A DNA stretch of 64,000 nucleotides from Saccharibacillus deserti (GCF_013618475.1 NZ_JABJVN010000001.1:868001-932000), one strand, 5' to 3'. Positions 1-10,190 are shown, numbered from the stretch's first letter. Made by a program: numbers and translations. Notes: a model not told the origin generated them from the sequence alone.

Positions 1-39
1 TTTGTCAAAGGCATGCTGATCGGATCGGTCAAAGGGTGA
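1..39 (+). CDS. Sugar ABC transporter permease, C-terminal end only (LplC-like)
   Basis: Only the last 12 codons and the TGA stop lie in the window. The tail reads FVKGMLIGSVKG, which is the usual C-terminus of the second inner-membrane permease of Paenibacillus LplC/YtcP-type carbohydrate ABC transporters (family knowledge from memory). The substrate-binding lipoprotein starts 41 bases downstream, which is the normal order for these operons. The fragment is too short to be certain, but the position and ending agree. Confidence 0.7.
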   Translation, partial: FVKGMLIGSVKG

Positions 40-80
40 CGGAAGGCGCATCTACTCAAACACAAGAGAGGGGTAAGGGT

Positions 81-1706
81 ATGAGCAAACAGAACTGGAG
101 CAAAACGATGATGGGCGGATTCGCGGCGGTCACGGCGCTGTCGATGGTGCTGGCGGGCTGCGGATCGGACAGCGAAAAGCCGCAGGCGGCGGACGGGGAA
201 AAAAGCGAGGCCAAAGAAGAAATTTCCGTCTCCATTTACGACCGCGGGCAAATCCCCAAAGAGGAAGGCACGTATTCGGATAACCGCTGGACCAAATGGA
301 TCAATGAAAACGGACCCGTCGGCGTCGATTTCGTGCCGATTCCCCGGAACGAGTCGCAGCAGAAATACAGCATGCTGTTCGCTTCCGGCGACGCGCCCGA
401 TCTGGTACTGGAATACGATACGGATTTCCTGAACTCGCTGTGGACGCAGAAACAGCTGCTGCCGCTCGACGATCTGGTCGAAAAAAGCAGTACCGAATAC
501 AAAGCGCTGCTGGAGAAAGTTCCGGCACTGCGGACGCTTGGCACGAAGCCGGACGGCAAACTGTACAATATCGGCATGGTTACCAAACCGGAAGTGCTCG
601 GAGCGATGGTCATCCGGCAGGACTGGCTCGACAAGCTGGGGCTTGAAGTGCCGCAGACGACCGAAGAACTGTACGCGGTCGCCGATGCTTTTGCCAACCA
701 GGATCCGGACGGCAACGGGGTCAAAGACACGTTCGGGATGAATCTCAGCCAGTTCGCTTCCTTCTACGTGGACGCCATGTTCCAGAACGAGATGTTCATT
801 ATCGAAGACGGCCAGCTGGTGCGCCAATTCGACCGCATCAAGCCGGCGTACGAGTTCAAGAAAAAACTGTTTGAGAACGGCATCGTGGACAAAGACTTCC
901 TGTCGGACAAAAACGGCCAAAAAGCGGAGCAGGATTTTGCCAGCGGCAAACTCGGCATTTACCTGGCTTACCGTTCGGTGATCAGCAAAAACTTCGATAC
1001 GCTCAAAAACACCGATCCGAATGCGAAGATTACGCCGATGGCGTTCCCGGAAAGCGAATTCGGCCGGTTCGGTCCCGATTTCAATCCTTCGATCCAGATG
1101 ACGGGCGCCGTAAACGCGAACGCGAAGAATCCGGAAGCGGTCATGAAATATATCGACTTCATGGTGACGCCGTCCACGGTCGAGACGCTGTCCAACGGGA
1201 TTGAAGGCGAGCATTATACGAAAGAAAGCGACGGCAAGATCAAACCGATCGACGAAAAGAAAAACGAAACGGAAATGGGCTATCTGAACGACTACCGGAT
1301 GTTCATGCCGAAATATATCGTGGAAAGCAACAATGTGGACGGACGACAGCTGGATTCGACCGACCCGATCGATAAGGAGTGGCTCGCGATCGCGGCCGAA
1401 ATGGATACCCTGTATCTCGATCCGGCGCATCCGCACCCGGGCTTCACGCACGCCAAGTTCCGTCCTTCGCTCGACAAAGCGATGACGACGACGTTCAACG
1501 ACGGCTGGAACAACATGAACGATACGATGGCCAAAGCGGTCGTCAGCGGCAGCGGCTACAGTGTCGATCAAGGTGTGGAAGACGTCAAAAAATCGTGGTA
1601 CGCATCCGGCGGACAGGCGCTCGAAGACTGGTACAAACAATGGTACCAAGACAACAAAGATTCCTGGATCTTCATGGAACAGCTCTACACGATGAAATTC
1701 GAGTAA
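81..1706 (+). CDS. Extracellular sugar-binding lipoprotein of an ABC transporter (LplA-like)
   Basis: A 541-residue substrate-binding protein tethered to the outer face of the membrane, which should deliver an oligosaccharide to the upstream permease. The N-terminus has a basic n-region, a hydrophobic stretch and the lipobox LAGC, followed by a Ser/Glu/Lys-rich linker. The rest has the family 1 solute-binding pattern, including DxDGNGVKDTFG near residue 210. I start at ATG 81, directly before the signal peptide; an in-frame codon at 36 would add 15 charged residues in front of it. The heparinase-like gene follows 96 bases later, so the ligand is probably an acidic oligosaccharide (inference). 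Confidence 0.88.
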   Translation: MSKQNWSKTMMGGFAAVTALSMVLAGCGSDSEKPQAADGEKSEAKEEISVSIYDRGQIPKEEGTYSDNRWTKWINENGPVGVDFVPIPRNESQQKYSMLFASGDAPDLVLEYDTDFLNSLWTQKQLLPLDDLVEKSSTEYKALLEKVPALRTLGTKPDGKLYNIGMVTKPEVLGAMVIRQDWLDKLGLEVPQTTEELYAVADAFANQDPDGNGVKDTFGMNLSQFASFYVDAMFQNEMFIIEDGQLVRQFDRIKPAYEFKKKLFENGIVDKDFLSDKNGQKAEQDFASGKLGIYLAYRSVISKNFDTLKNTDPNAKITPMAFPESEFGRFGPDFNPSIQMTGAVNANAKNPEAVMKYIDFMVTPSTVETLSNGIEGEHYTKESDGKIKPIDEKKNETEMGYLNDYRMFMPKYIVESNNVDGRQLDSTDPIDKEWLAIAAEMDTLYLDPAHPHPGFTHAKFRPSLDKAMTTTFNDGWNNMNDTMAKAVVSGSGYSVDQGVEDVKKSWYASGGQALEDWYKQWYQDNKDSWIFMEQLYTMKFE

Positions 1707-1802
1707 TTCTTGGGTCTCGTCGGACGGAGCCGGACAGTCATACGCTAAAAAAACGGCTTCGGGCGAATCTTCGCACCGGAGCCGCTTGCGGGAGGACGGA
1801 AT

Positions 1803-4271
1803 ATGCTCGTATACGATGAAAAGACGCTTGAACGGACAAGGCGGCTGATCGCTTCGGAACCTTCGGTAAAGCGGGGCTGGGCGGCCTTTGCGGCCGACAG
1901 GTCCGCGCGCGGCGGCAGATGGCTGGAGGAAGCGCGTCAGCGGATCGCCCTGCTGCGCGAACGCTGGCTGACGTATGGAGGCAGCAAACGGTTTACGCTC
2001 GGCAACGAAGTGCGGGAGCTAGCCAAGGAAGCGCAGAACCTGGCTTTTTATGCCCGGGTGGAAGGCTGCGGAGCGGCAGAACCGATTGTGCGCGGACTGA
2101 TCGCGCTGCTCGGCGAAGAAGAAAGCTGGGTTTACCAGAGCGGCGGAGGCCGGCATTCCGATCTGTGGACGGCGGATATCGGCGTCTATCTCTCGTCGGC
2201 GTACGACGCGGTCAAGGAGTCGTGCAGCTTGCAGGAGCGCGAAGCGATCGAAGAGATGCTGTACCGCAAAGCGTACCTGCCGCTGTACGGCGACTGGCTG
2301 CATCCTCTTCGCAGGATTCATGCGCTCGATACGATGGGCCATAACTGGTGGATCGTCTGCGTATCCGCGGCGGGTCTGCTGCTGCTGACGATTCGGGGCC
2401 GGGTTCCGCACGCGGAGGAAGCGCTGCATACGATTACGGAAGGCATCCGCGAATGGTTTGCGTATCCGGGCAATGTGCTGCAGAACAAACAGGCCAATTT
2501 CGGTGCGGACGGCGAATATATCGAGACGATGGGCTATCTGGATTATGCGCTGGGCAATTTCCTGGTCTTCGAAGCGGCTTACCGGCGGCAGACGGGAGAT
2601 GCTTCGCTCGGAAGCCTGCCAGTACTGGCCCGGATTCCGGATGTTTATATGCAGACGCTGTATTGGAAAAAAGCGGAGGAGCAAAGCGCGGCGGGCAAAG
2701 AGGTTACGGGAAACGTCGGCACTTTTCATTTCGGTGACGAAGGCGACCGCAGAAAGCATGCCTATGTCTGGCTGGAATTGGCCGACCGCTACCGGCATGG
2801 CGGGCTGCTGGGATTGTTCAACGATCTCAAAAGCGATCCGTCCGAGGCGGCGGAGTTTGCCTGCTATCCGGAAGGGCTGGCCGCGGACAAGCCTGTGACC
2901 GGCGATGAAGAAGGCATCACCGTATTCGCCCATTCGGGCTGCGGCTTCGTCCGCTGGAAGAGCGGCCAAGAGCAGGCGGTGCTGGCGGTCAAGACGGGAG
3001 AAAGCTGGAACCACAATCATCTGGACGCCGGTACGTTCATTCTGACTCTCGGCGGGCGCATCTTTGTCGACGATTCCGGACACTGCGCCTACTCCAAACC
3101 GCTGTACAACGCCTATTACAGACAGTCGACCGCCCATAACGTCGTCCTGCTGGACGGCCGGGGCCAGGCGCCGGGACTGATCGAGGAAGGGACCAAATTT
3201 CCCGGCTCGCTGCCCGATCGCTTGGACATGCCGGGTTACAAGTATCTGCTTGCGGACTGTACAGGGCCTTATTCCGGATTGTACCGAAGATTCTACCGGC
3301 ACTTTCTCTGCCTGGACGGAGCGATGATTCTTGTCGACGACCTGCAGTCGGAACGCGGCGGAACATTCGAATGGCTGCTGCATATGCCGGCCGGACTGAA
3401 GATCGGGCAGGGCAGGGCGGAGCCGTATTTGTCCGTGCGCAGCGAAGAGCGCGAGATGCGGGTGATGCACCCTTTTCCTCAGAAAAAAGAATACGTACAG
3501 GCTCGAGGATACCTGCATGCGAAGCTTCGCGGCAGCGGAGAGGAAGATGTATTTCCCCAAGCGGATTATGCCAAGATTCGTTCCGCGTCGGTGGATGGAC
3601 GAATCAAGTGGGTCAGTGTGTTTCTGCTGCCGGCTGCGGGAGAGTTCTGGACAAGCGTACAGCGGCTGGACGAAGCGGACTACGGTGCAGGGGCGCCGAC
3701 GCCGAACGCGCCGCTGCCGCGGGGCGGCGGAAGCGCCGCGTCAGCGGAAAGTTCCTCCGACGGCGAAGACATCCAGGCGCTTCGCTTGAACCGCCCGGAT
3801 AGAGGAAGCCTCGATCTGTTCGTCAATCCCCGGGCCGACGGCCGGGTGATGCACGACAATTCCCACGCGGTCTTCGGCGAACTTGAGACCGATGCGTTCC
3901 TGAGTACGCTCTCTCGAGATGCGTCCGGACGCATCTGCCGGGTTACTCTGCATAACGGCAGCTATCTCAAGCTGGGCGGACAGTGTCTGTTCAGTTCGCT
4001 GCTCAAAGCCGGCGCCGCGCTGGATTACGAGAACGGGCTGCATGCGGAAGTGTCGCTGTCCGCGGATGCCTGGTGTTATTTTGCGCCTGCCGCACCCAAG
4101 CCCGGCACGCCCGATCTTTCCGGTACCGAGGCGGCGCTGCCGTTTGACGCGCAAGAGCGGGCCCGCGGCGCGGGACTGCGTTTCGATCCCGATTCGGGAC
4201 TGTGGAAACGCCGGATGGAAGCGGGGCAAAGCGGGTTCCGTCTGGTCTTCGACCTTCCATACGGCCTCTGA
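1803..4271 (+). CDS. Heparinase II/III family polysaccharide lyase-like protein
   Basis: An 822-residue protein with the two-part heparinase II/III layout: a helical N-terminal half and a beta-rich C-terminal half beginning near residue 390. The hallmark motif HNHLDAGTF and the following FVDDSGHCAYS and STAHNVVLLDG segments are clear. Family members cleave uronic-acid-containing polysaccharides by beta-elimination and leave an unsaturated uronate at the non-reducing end. No signal peptide is visible, so it may act inside the cell on imported oligosaccharides. A low-complexity insert rich in Gly, Ser and Pro lies near residues 625-650. Two genes downstream is a GH88 enzyme that removes exactly such unsaturated ends. 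The substrate is not determined. Confidence 0.85.
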   Translation: MLVYDEKTLERTRRLIASEPSVKRGWAAFAADRSARGGRWLEEARQRIALLRERWLTYGGSKRFTLGNEVRELAKEAQNLAFYARVEGCGAAEPIVRGLIALLGEEESWVYQSGGGRHSDLWTADIGVYLSSAYDAVKESCSLQEREAIEEMLYRKAYLPLYGDWLHPLRRIHALDTMGHNWWIVCVSAAGLLLLTIRGRVPHAEEALHTITEGIREWFAYPGNVLQNKQANFGADGEYIETMGYLDYALGNFLVFEAAYRRQTGDASLGSLPVLARIPDVYMQTLYWKKAEEQSAAGKEVTGNVGTFHFGDEGDRRKHAYVWLELADRYRHGGLLGLFNDLKSDPSEAAEFACYPEGLAADKPVTGDEEGITVFAHSGCGFVRWKSGQEQAVLAVKTGESWNHNHLDAGTFILTLGGRIFVDDSGHCAYSKPLYNAYYRQSTAHNVVLLDGRGQAPGLIEEGTKFPGSLPDRLDMPGYKYLLADCTGPYSGLYRRFYRHFLCLDGAMILVDDLQSERGGTFEWLLHMPAGLKIGQGRAEPYLSVRSEEREMRVMHPFPQKKEYVQARGYLHAKLRGSGEEDVFPQADYAKIRSASVDGRIKWVSVFLLPAAGEFWTSVQRLDEADYGAGAPTPNAPLPRGGGSAASAESSSDGEDIQALRLNRPDRGSLDLFVNPRADGRVMHDNSHAVFGELETDAFLSTLSRDASGRICRVTLHNGSYLKLGGQCLFSSLLKAGAALDYENGLHAEVSLSADAWCYFAPAAPKPGTPDLSGTEAALPFDAQERARGAGLRFDPDSGLWKRRMEAGQSGFRLVFDLPYGL

Positions 4272-4339
4272 CGGAATGTAGCTACCTTGAACCTGCCGCT
4301 CCAGCAGGCCCTTACTTCAATCGAACGGAGGTTTATTCG

Positions 4340-7300
4340 ATGTTCAAAACCGAAGAAAAATGCAAAGCGCGTCTGGACGAACTGGAGACGCTCCGGCATC
4401 GCGTCGTACACGCGTTCGGAGAGCTGGAAGTTCTGCCGGACGAAGCGGGCGAGATCGCCGCTGCGCCGCCGTCCGCCGATACGGCGGGCTGGACAGGGAT
4501 GCCGATCGGCAGCCGCTGGACCGGACGCGACCGCTATCTGTGGCTGCGCCTGGACGTTCGGCTGCCCGAGCTGGTCCCGGGGCACCGGCTCGTCGGATTG
4601 TTCGATTTCGGTCTGACGCCGCACGGGAACAGCAGGGGCTTCGAATCTTTGCTGTTCGTAAACGGCCGGCCGCGCCAGGGGGTCGATTCCAATCACCGGG
4701 AAGTGTTTCTGGACGATCTGGCCGGACAGACGGCGCAGCTGCATTTCCGGCTGTGGTCGGGACTTGAAGGAGGCGGTCCGCGCACCGAGCAGGAGCATTC
4801 GCTGGCCCGGGCGGACCTCTCCCTGCTGCATGAAGAAACGGACGATCTGTATTATACCGGCCGTGCGGTACTGGAGACCGTGCACGTACTCGGCGATACC
4901 CGGGCCGAGCGCCACGATCTGCTGCTTGCGCTGGACCGCTCGCTGAGCCGGCTCGATTGGTCCCGGCCGGGTTCCGAAGCTTTTCGGGCTTCGATTGGGC
5001 TAGCGCTCGCGGAATTGAAGCGCCGGCTTGTCGCCCTGCGCGCGGATTATCCGCAGCCGGCCGATCCCGTTACCGTGCGCTGCATCGGGCATACGCATAT
5101 CGACGTGGCCTGGCTGTGGCGTCTGCGCCATACGCGGGAGAAAGCGGCCCGGTCTTTTTCGACGGTGCTTGCGCTGATGGAGCAGTACCCGGACTATGTG
5201 TTTCTGCAGACCCAACCCCAGCTCTACGCCTATATCAAGCAGGATTATCCGCAGCTGTACGAACGAATCCGGGAAAAGGTGCGGGAAGGACGCTGGGAAG
5301 CCGGAGGCGCCATGTGGCTGGAAGCGGACTGCAATCTGACTTCGGGCGAGTCGCTGGTGCGGCAGATCCTGCACGGGACCGCTTTTTTCAGGCGAGAATT
5401 TCAAACGGAAAACCGTTATCTGTGGCTGCCCGACGTGTTCGGTTACAGCTGGGCGCTGCCGCAGATTCTGCGCAAGTGCGGGATTACGTCGTTCATGACG
5501 ACCAAGATCAGCTGGAGCCAGTACAACCGGATGCCGCATGATACGTTCGTCTGGCGCGGGATCGACGGTTCCGAAGTGCTGACCCATTTTATTACGACGC
5601 CCGAAATCGAGTTTCCGCAGGAAAGCTATTATACCTATAACGGATATGTCGTGCCGGAGACGGTGCAGGGGATCTGGGAGCAGTATCGGGACCGGCCGAT
5701 GAATCGCGAACTGCTGCTCTGCTACGGCTACGGCGACGGAGGAGGCGGCGTGAACCGCGACATGCTGGAGATGCGGCGCAGGCTTGAACATATGCCGGGC
5801 CTGCCGAGAACCGTCACGGGACGGGCGGACGAATATTTCGAGCGTCTGGAGCGCACGGCGGCGGAGACCGAAGCGTACGTGCATACGTGGGACGGCGAGC
5901 TGTATCTGGAAAATCACCGGGGAACGTATACGAGCCAGGCCTGGATCAAAAAAGCGAACCGGCACCTGGAGCTTGCGCTGCGGCGTTCGGAGATGCTGTC
6001 CATCGCAGCCGACAGGCTGGGCGCGGACGCTTCCCGGGGCGATGGGCGGCAGATTGCCGAAGCGTGGGAAATCGCGCTGCGCAACCAGTTTCACGATATC
6101 ATTCCGGGATCGTCGATCGCGGAAGTGTACAACGATGCCAAAGAAGAATATCGGGAAGCGGAGCGGCTGACGCATTCGGCGCAGCAGGCGGCGATTGAGG
6201 TTCTGCTGGATGCCGGAGCGGACAATACGGACGGCGATACGGCAAAAAGAACCGCATACCCGGGTACGCTGCGCTTTACGCTGTTCAACGATTCTTCCTG
6301 GCCAAGCGAAGGTTTGGCGGAGATTGCAGACCCCGAAGCCGAAGCAGGCTTGGCAGCGCGGGGGCAGTGGCGCACGCAGGACGGACGCAGGCTGGACGCC
6401 CAGCGAAGCGGCTCGGGCTGGTTGGTGGAGACCGGCGGCGTGCTTCCGCTCGGGTTTGCGGAGATTGTCTTCGAGCCGTCCGGGGAGCAGGCGCCGATCG
6501 ACAGCGCCGGAGGAGAAAAGGAAAATGCGGAGCAGGCGGAGAACGGATTCGTTTGGGCGGACGGCTGCCTGGAGACGCCGTTTTATCTCGTCGAATGGGA
6601 CGAAGCGGGACGCCTGCGGCGTCTGTATGACCGCGAACACCGGCGCGAGGTGCTGGCTGCGGGCCAGGCGGGCAATGTGCTTCAGGTATTCGAAGACAAG
6701 CCGCTGCAGTTCGACGCGTGGAATATCGATCTTTTTTATACGGAAAAAATGCGGACGGTCGACGACCTTCAATCCAGGCGTCTAAAAGAAAACGGACCGC
6801 TGCGGGTATCGGTCGAATTCGAATGGATCTATGGCGATTCGAAGATTCGTCAGGAAGTGCGCTTGTACCGCCGCAGTCGAAGAATCGATTTTGTGACCGA
6901 AGTCGATTGGAGAGAACGCCGCCAACTGCTCAAAGCCGCTTTTCCCGTCGATATCCGCGCCGCCGAAGCTTCCTACGAGATCCAGTTCGGCAGCGTCCGC
7001 CGCCCGACCCATTGGAATACGAGCTGGGATTACGCCCGGTTCGAGACGGTGGGCCATCAGTGGGCGGATTTGTCGGAACGGGGCTACGGGGTGAGCCTGC
7101 TGAACGACTGCAAATACGGATACGATATCAAAGGAAACACGCTGCGCCTGAGCCTGATCAAATCGGCCGAATATCCCGATCCCGATGCGGATCTGGGCGA
7201 GCACGCCTTTACCTATTCGCTGCTTCCCCATGCCGGCGACTGGGCGGAGGGCGCCGCGGCGCAGGAAGCGTGGGATTTGAACAGTCCGCTGTCCGTATGG

Positions 7301-7666
7301 CCGGGTTCTTCCCGGTTGGCGGGACAGTCTCTGCTGCAGTCTTCGGCCGCGCATCTCGCGATCGATGCGATCAAACCGGCAGAAAACGGGGATGGAGCCA
7401 TCGTACGGGTACACGAATGCGAAGGCCGCAGCGGAGAAACGGAACTGTCTTCAGGTCTGGGCACGGCATCCTGGCAGGAGACCGACCTGCTGGAGCGCCC
7501 GATCGCCGAAGAACGAACCGATGCCTGGACCTTTGCCGTCAAACCGTATGAAATCCGGACGTTCCGGGTGCGATTCGGCGGTTCAGCTTCTTCTCAAGCG
7601 GAAGATGCGGACAAGAAACGGATGCCCGGCGGGGCAGAAAGAGGGGTTCACCATGAAGCACGATAA
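4340..7666 (+). CDS. Alpha-mannosidase, glycoside hydrolase family 38
   Basis: An 1108-residue GH38 retaining alpha-mannosidase that releases mannose from oligosaccharides; no signal peptide is seen, so it is probably cytoplasmic. The zinc-binding motif HTHIDVAWLW begins at residue 251, the catalytic nucleophile is in LPDVFGYSW (Asp365), and a further ligand motif NQFHDIIPGS lies near residue 585. Beta-sandwich domains fill the C-terminal half. ATG 4340 is preceded by AACGGAGG. The end overlaps the GH88 gene by 14 bases, so the two are probably translationally coupled. A second, clearly similar GH38 gene lies at 55561-58815. Confidence 0.93.
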   Translation: MFKTEEKCKARLDELETLRHRVVHAFGELEVLPDEAGEIAAAPPSADTAGWTGMPIGSRWTGRDRYLWLRLDVRLPELVPGHRLVGLFDFGLTPHGNSRGFESLLFVNGRPRQGVDSNHREVFLDDLAGQTAQLHFRLWSGLEGGGPRTEQEHSLARADLSLLHEETDDLYYTGRAVLETVHVLGDTRAERHDLLLALDRSLSRLDWSRPGSEAFRASIGLALAELKRRLVALRADYPQPADPVTVRCIGHTHIDVAWLWRLRHTREKAARSFSTVLALMEQYPDYVFLQTQPQLYAYIKQDYPQLYERIREKVREGRWEAGGAMWLEADCNLTSGESLVRQILHGTAFFRREFQTENRYLWLPDVFGYSWALPQILRKCGITSFMTTKISWSQYNRMPHDTFVWRGIDGSEVLTHFITTPEIEFPQESYYTYNGYVVPETVQGIWEQYRDRPMNRELLLCYGYGDGGGGVNRDMLEMRRRLEHMPGLPRTVTGRADEYFERLERTAAETEAYVHTWDGELYLENHRGTYTSQAWIKKANRHLELALRRSEMLSIAADRLGADASRGDGRQIAEAWEIALRNQFHDIIPGSSIAEVYNDAKEEYREAERLTHSAQQAAIEVLLDAGADNTDGDTAKRTAYPGTLRFTLFNDSSWPSEGLAEIADPEAEAGLAARGQWRTQDGRRLDAQRSGSGWLVETGGVLPLGFAEIVFEPSGEQAPIDSAGGEKENAEQAENGFVWADGCLETPFYLVEWDEAGRLRRLYDREHRREVLAAGQAGNVLQVFEDKPLQFDAWNIDLFYTEKMRTVDDLQSRRLKENGPLRVSVEFEWIYGDSKIRQEVRLYRRSRRIDFVTEVDWRERRQLLKAAFPVDIRAAEASYEIQFGSVRRPTHWNTSWDYARFETVGHQWADLSERGYGVSLLNDCKYGYDIKGNTLRLSLIKSAEYPDPDADLGEHAFTYSLLPHAGDWAEGAAAQEAWDLNSPLSVWPGSSRLAGQSLLQSSAAHLAIDAIKPAENGDGAIVRVHECEGRSGETELSSGLGTASWQETDLLERPIAEERTDAWTFAVKPYEIRTFRVRFGGSASSQAEDADKKRMPGGAERGVHHEAR

Positions 7667-8903
7667 CACGAACCGTCCCGCGGCATCGGCAATCCGTCCC
7701 GCGGCACCCGAAGACTCCTCTTCAGCCGAGCACGGGGAGACGGCACTTGCGGGGCAGTCGTCAGACACCGGCGGAAAGCTCCCGGTGTTCGAGCGGGCCG
7801 CCGCGTACGCTTTGCGGCAGATCGATGCCGGATTGGATACATTCGGGCCGTGCGCGTATCCGGCTCCGTCCAGTATAGGTGGCGTGTATCCGGCGATTTC
7901 CAATTTCGAATGGACATCGGGTTTCTGGACCGGCATGCTATGGCTGGCCTACGAACTGACCGCAGAACCCAAATACCGCCGGGCGGCCGAAAGCCAGCTG
8001 CCGGATTATCGGCTCCGTCTGGATGAACGGATCGGGACGAATACGCACGATCTGGGCTTTTTGTACAGTTTGTCCGCGGTAAACGAATACCGGATTACCG
8101 GAAATCCCAAAGCCCGGGAAGCCGGCCTGATCGCCGCGGATCTGCTGGCCGGGCGCTATCTGCCGCAGGCCGGCATTATCCAGGCCTGGGGAGATCTGAA
8201 CGATCCGTCCGAGCGCGGGCGCATGATTATCGACTGCCTGCTGAATCTGCCGCTGCTGTACTGGGCCGGCGCGGAAACGGGCGATCCCCGTTATGCGCAG
8301 TATGCGCTCAGCCATGCGAGGCAGTCGGCCCGCTATCTGGTCCGTCCCGACCGTACGACCTATCACACGTATTATATGGATGCCGAGACCGGCAGGCCGA
8401 AGTTCGGCACGACCCATCAGGGTCATGCCGACGACTCGTGTTGGGCAAGAGGCCAGGCTTGGGGGATTTACGGGTTCATGCTCAGCGACCGGTATGCCGG
8501 CGGATCGGAATTCCGCGAGACCGCGCAGTCTCTGGCCGATTATTTCGCGGAAAGAACACCCGAAGACGGAGTGGTGTACTGGGATCTGGCGTTCAAGGAA
8601 GGCCGCGAACAGGAACGGGATTCTTCCGCTTCGGCGGTAGCCGCCTGCGGCCTGCTGGAGCTTGCGCGCCGTCTTCCGCCCGGCAGCTCGCAGAGCCGCA
8701 GCGCCGAGCGCCGGGCGCTCGATATCCTGGCCGCGCTGGACGCCGACTATACGACGCGCGATCTTCCGGGATCGAACGGCATCCTCAAACACGGCGTATA
8801 CAACAAGCCCCGCGGGATCGGGATCGACGAGTGCACGATCTGGGGCGACTATTATTATTTCGAAGCGCTGGTCCGGGTACTGAAGCCGGATTGGCAGCCC
8901 TGA
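7653..8903 (+). CDS. Unsaturated glucuronyl hydrolase, glycoside hydrolase family 88
   Basis: A 416-residue GH88 enzyme that hydrates the 4,5-unsaturated uronic acid left by polysaccharide lyases and releases it as a keto-sugar. The two essential aspartates of the family are visible in THDLGF (Asp133) and IIDCLLNLPLLYWAG (Asp194), and the substrate-site segment HQGHADDSCWARGQAW is intact. About 50 polar N-terminal residues precede the catalytic barrel and have no counterpart I recognise. ATG 7653 is preceded by AGAGGGG and overlaps the end of the mannosidase gene. This is the last gene of the operon; nothing recognisable follows on this strand before the convergent reductase. Confidence 0.92.
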   Translation: MKHDNTNRPAASAIRPAAPEDSSSAEHGETALAGQSSDTGGKLPVFERAAAYALRQIDAGLDTFGPCAYPAPSSIGGVYPAISNFEWTSGFWTGMLWLAYELTAEPKYRRAAESQLPDYRLRLDERIGTNTHDLGFLYSLSAVNEYRITGNPKAREAGLIAADLLAGRYLPQAGIIQAWGDLNDPSERGRMIIDCLLNLPLLYWAGAETGDPRYAQYALSHARQSARYLVRPDRTTYHTYYMDAETGRPKFGTTHQGHADDSCWARGQAWGIYGFMLSDRYAGGSEFRETAQSLADYFAERTPEDGVVYWDLAFKEGREQERDSSASAVAACGLLELARRLPPGSSQSRSAERRALDILAALDADYTTRDLPGSNGILKHGVYNKPRGIGIDECTIWGDYYYFEALVRVLKPDWQP

Positions 8904-9149
8904 TTGGGAGATCCGAAGTTCCCGGCTTTCTTGCGGTGCTGCGGTCGGGAAGCGGGCGCGGCGGAAACGGCGGGGCGGGAAAGCCGACAGGCGCAGAAAA
9001 GGCGCAACGGCTGCACGAGAAAAAAGGTTTGCGAAAAGGGGCCATGCTGCCCAGACAAAATCGACTTATGCTATCTTTGACAACCGGCACACTGCTGCTC
9101 GGGAAGCAAAGAATGAATCAACGTGTTTCCGAAACGTACACGAACGAAT
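8904..9149. other. Intergenic region, no gene recognised
   Basis: This GC-rich stretch follows the GH88 stop. Reading frames extend into it only as out-of-phase continuations with arginine- and glycine-rich nonsense composition. I see no ribosome binding site and no plus-strand terminator. With the terminator that follows, it makes up the 341-base gap before the reductase. Confidence 0.5.
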
Positions 9150-9194
9150 AAAAAAAGGAAGCCCAAGCTCGAGCGCGGCTCGGTTTGTGCTTCC
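9150..9194 (-). terminator. Rho-independent terminator of the SDR gene
   Basis: On the minus strand the sequence forms an interrupted stem closed by GGAAGC and GCTTCC, with inner pairing CGAGC/GCTCG, followed by a run of seven T. It lies 50 bases beyond the reductase stop. Confidence 0.8.
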
Positions 9195-9244
9195 TTTGTT
9201 GTTATGGCTTCGAATCCGAAAGCAGATGCTCGAAGAGACGCTGT

Positions 9245-10045
9245 TCAGATCTTCTGTTCCCACAGCTTCGCTTGGTACTCTTTGACCTGCTGTTCGGAAG
9301 CTTCCGGCCAAACGGTACGGAATTCATGCTTGTCCTGCGGAATAATCTCGACCATCTTGTCGATCATATCCTGCGGATCGAACTGCTGGGCCAGCATCTG
9401 CTCGCCCTTGAGCAGATCCGAGCGTTTGGTAAAGTTCTTTTTCTCGTCGTACCATTTTTCTTTTTCCTCGAACATCATGTCGTTGAAGCCCGTCTTGTAC
9501 GGACCCGGATTGATCGTGGCCACCTGCACGCCGTAATCTTCGAGTTCCTGCTGCAGAGCCTGTGCCAAGGCTTCGAGGGCATGTTTGGAAGCGCAGTACG
9601 GGCCGAGAAACGGATTGACGCTCAAACCGGCGATCGAACTGGTGAATACAATCTTGCCTTTCTTTTTGGCCACGAATTTGCGGGCTGCGATCTGCGCAAG
9701 TTCGATAGCGCTGAAGAAGTTCGTTTCGAACACCTGTCTGACATTGTCCACAGGCACTTCCGCAAACGGTCCGGTATGACCGATCGCGGCGTTGCTGACG
9801 AAAATATCGAAGTCATGCCCGTTCACCTGCGCGCGGTCGAGCGGATTATTGACGTCGAGCTTGAAAACTTCGATGTCGAGTCCTTCGGAACGGGCGTATT
9901 CGCGGAATTCGGGCACCTGCGAGATCGTCTCTACGGTTGCAATCACCCGGTGTCCGGCGCGCGCCAGGCCGATCGCGGTTCCTTTGCCGAGACCGCTGCC
10001 CGCGCCGGTGATGAATATCGTTTTTTTGTTCGAAAAAATTGCCAT
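9245..10045 (-). CDS. SDR family NAD(P)-dependent oxidoreductase
   Basis: A 266-residue short-chain dehydrogenase/reductase. The nucleotide-binding motif TGAGSGLG is at residues 14-21, the NAA motif (SNAAIG) follows, and the catalytic Ser, Tyr and Lys are in the SSIAG and YCASK segments. The substrate cannot be read from sequence. I chose the ATG at 10045 because AAGGAGG stands 8 bases upstream; an earlier in-frame ATG at 10063 contains that ribosome site within its own coding sequence. It is transcribed away from the SOS cassette and has its own terminator, so it looks monocistronic. Confidence 0.9.
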   Translation of the reverse strand: MAIFSNKKTIFITGAGSGLGKGTAIGLARAGHRVIATVETISQVPEFREYARSEGLDIEVFKLDVNNPLDRAQVNGHDFDIFVSNAAIGHTGPFAEVPVDNVRQVFETNFFSAIELAQIAARKFVAKKKGKIVFTSSIAGLSVNPFLGPYCASKHALEALAQALQQELEDYGVQVATINPGPYKTGFNDMMFEEKEKWYDEKKNFTKRSDLLKGEQMLAQQFDPQDMIDKMVEIIPQDKHEFRTVWPEASEQQVKEYQAKLWEQKI

Positions 10046-10190
10046 GTCCTTATCCTCCTTCATCGTTCTTCCGAAATGGGATGGTTGAAATCGAACCTTG
10101 TGTCGCGATCGAAGCGAAAGCGAATCTTTGAACTTTTACCCGGCATCGGAATTACGAATCAGGACCGCTGCCGAAAAAAGAACGGAAAAC

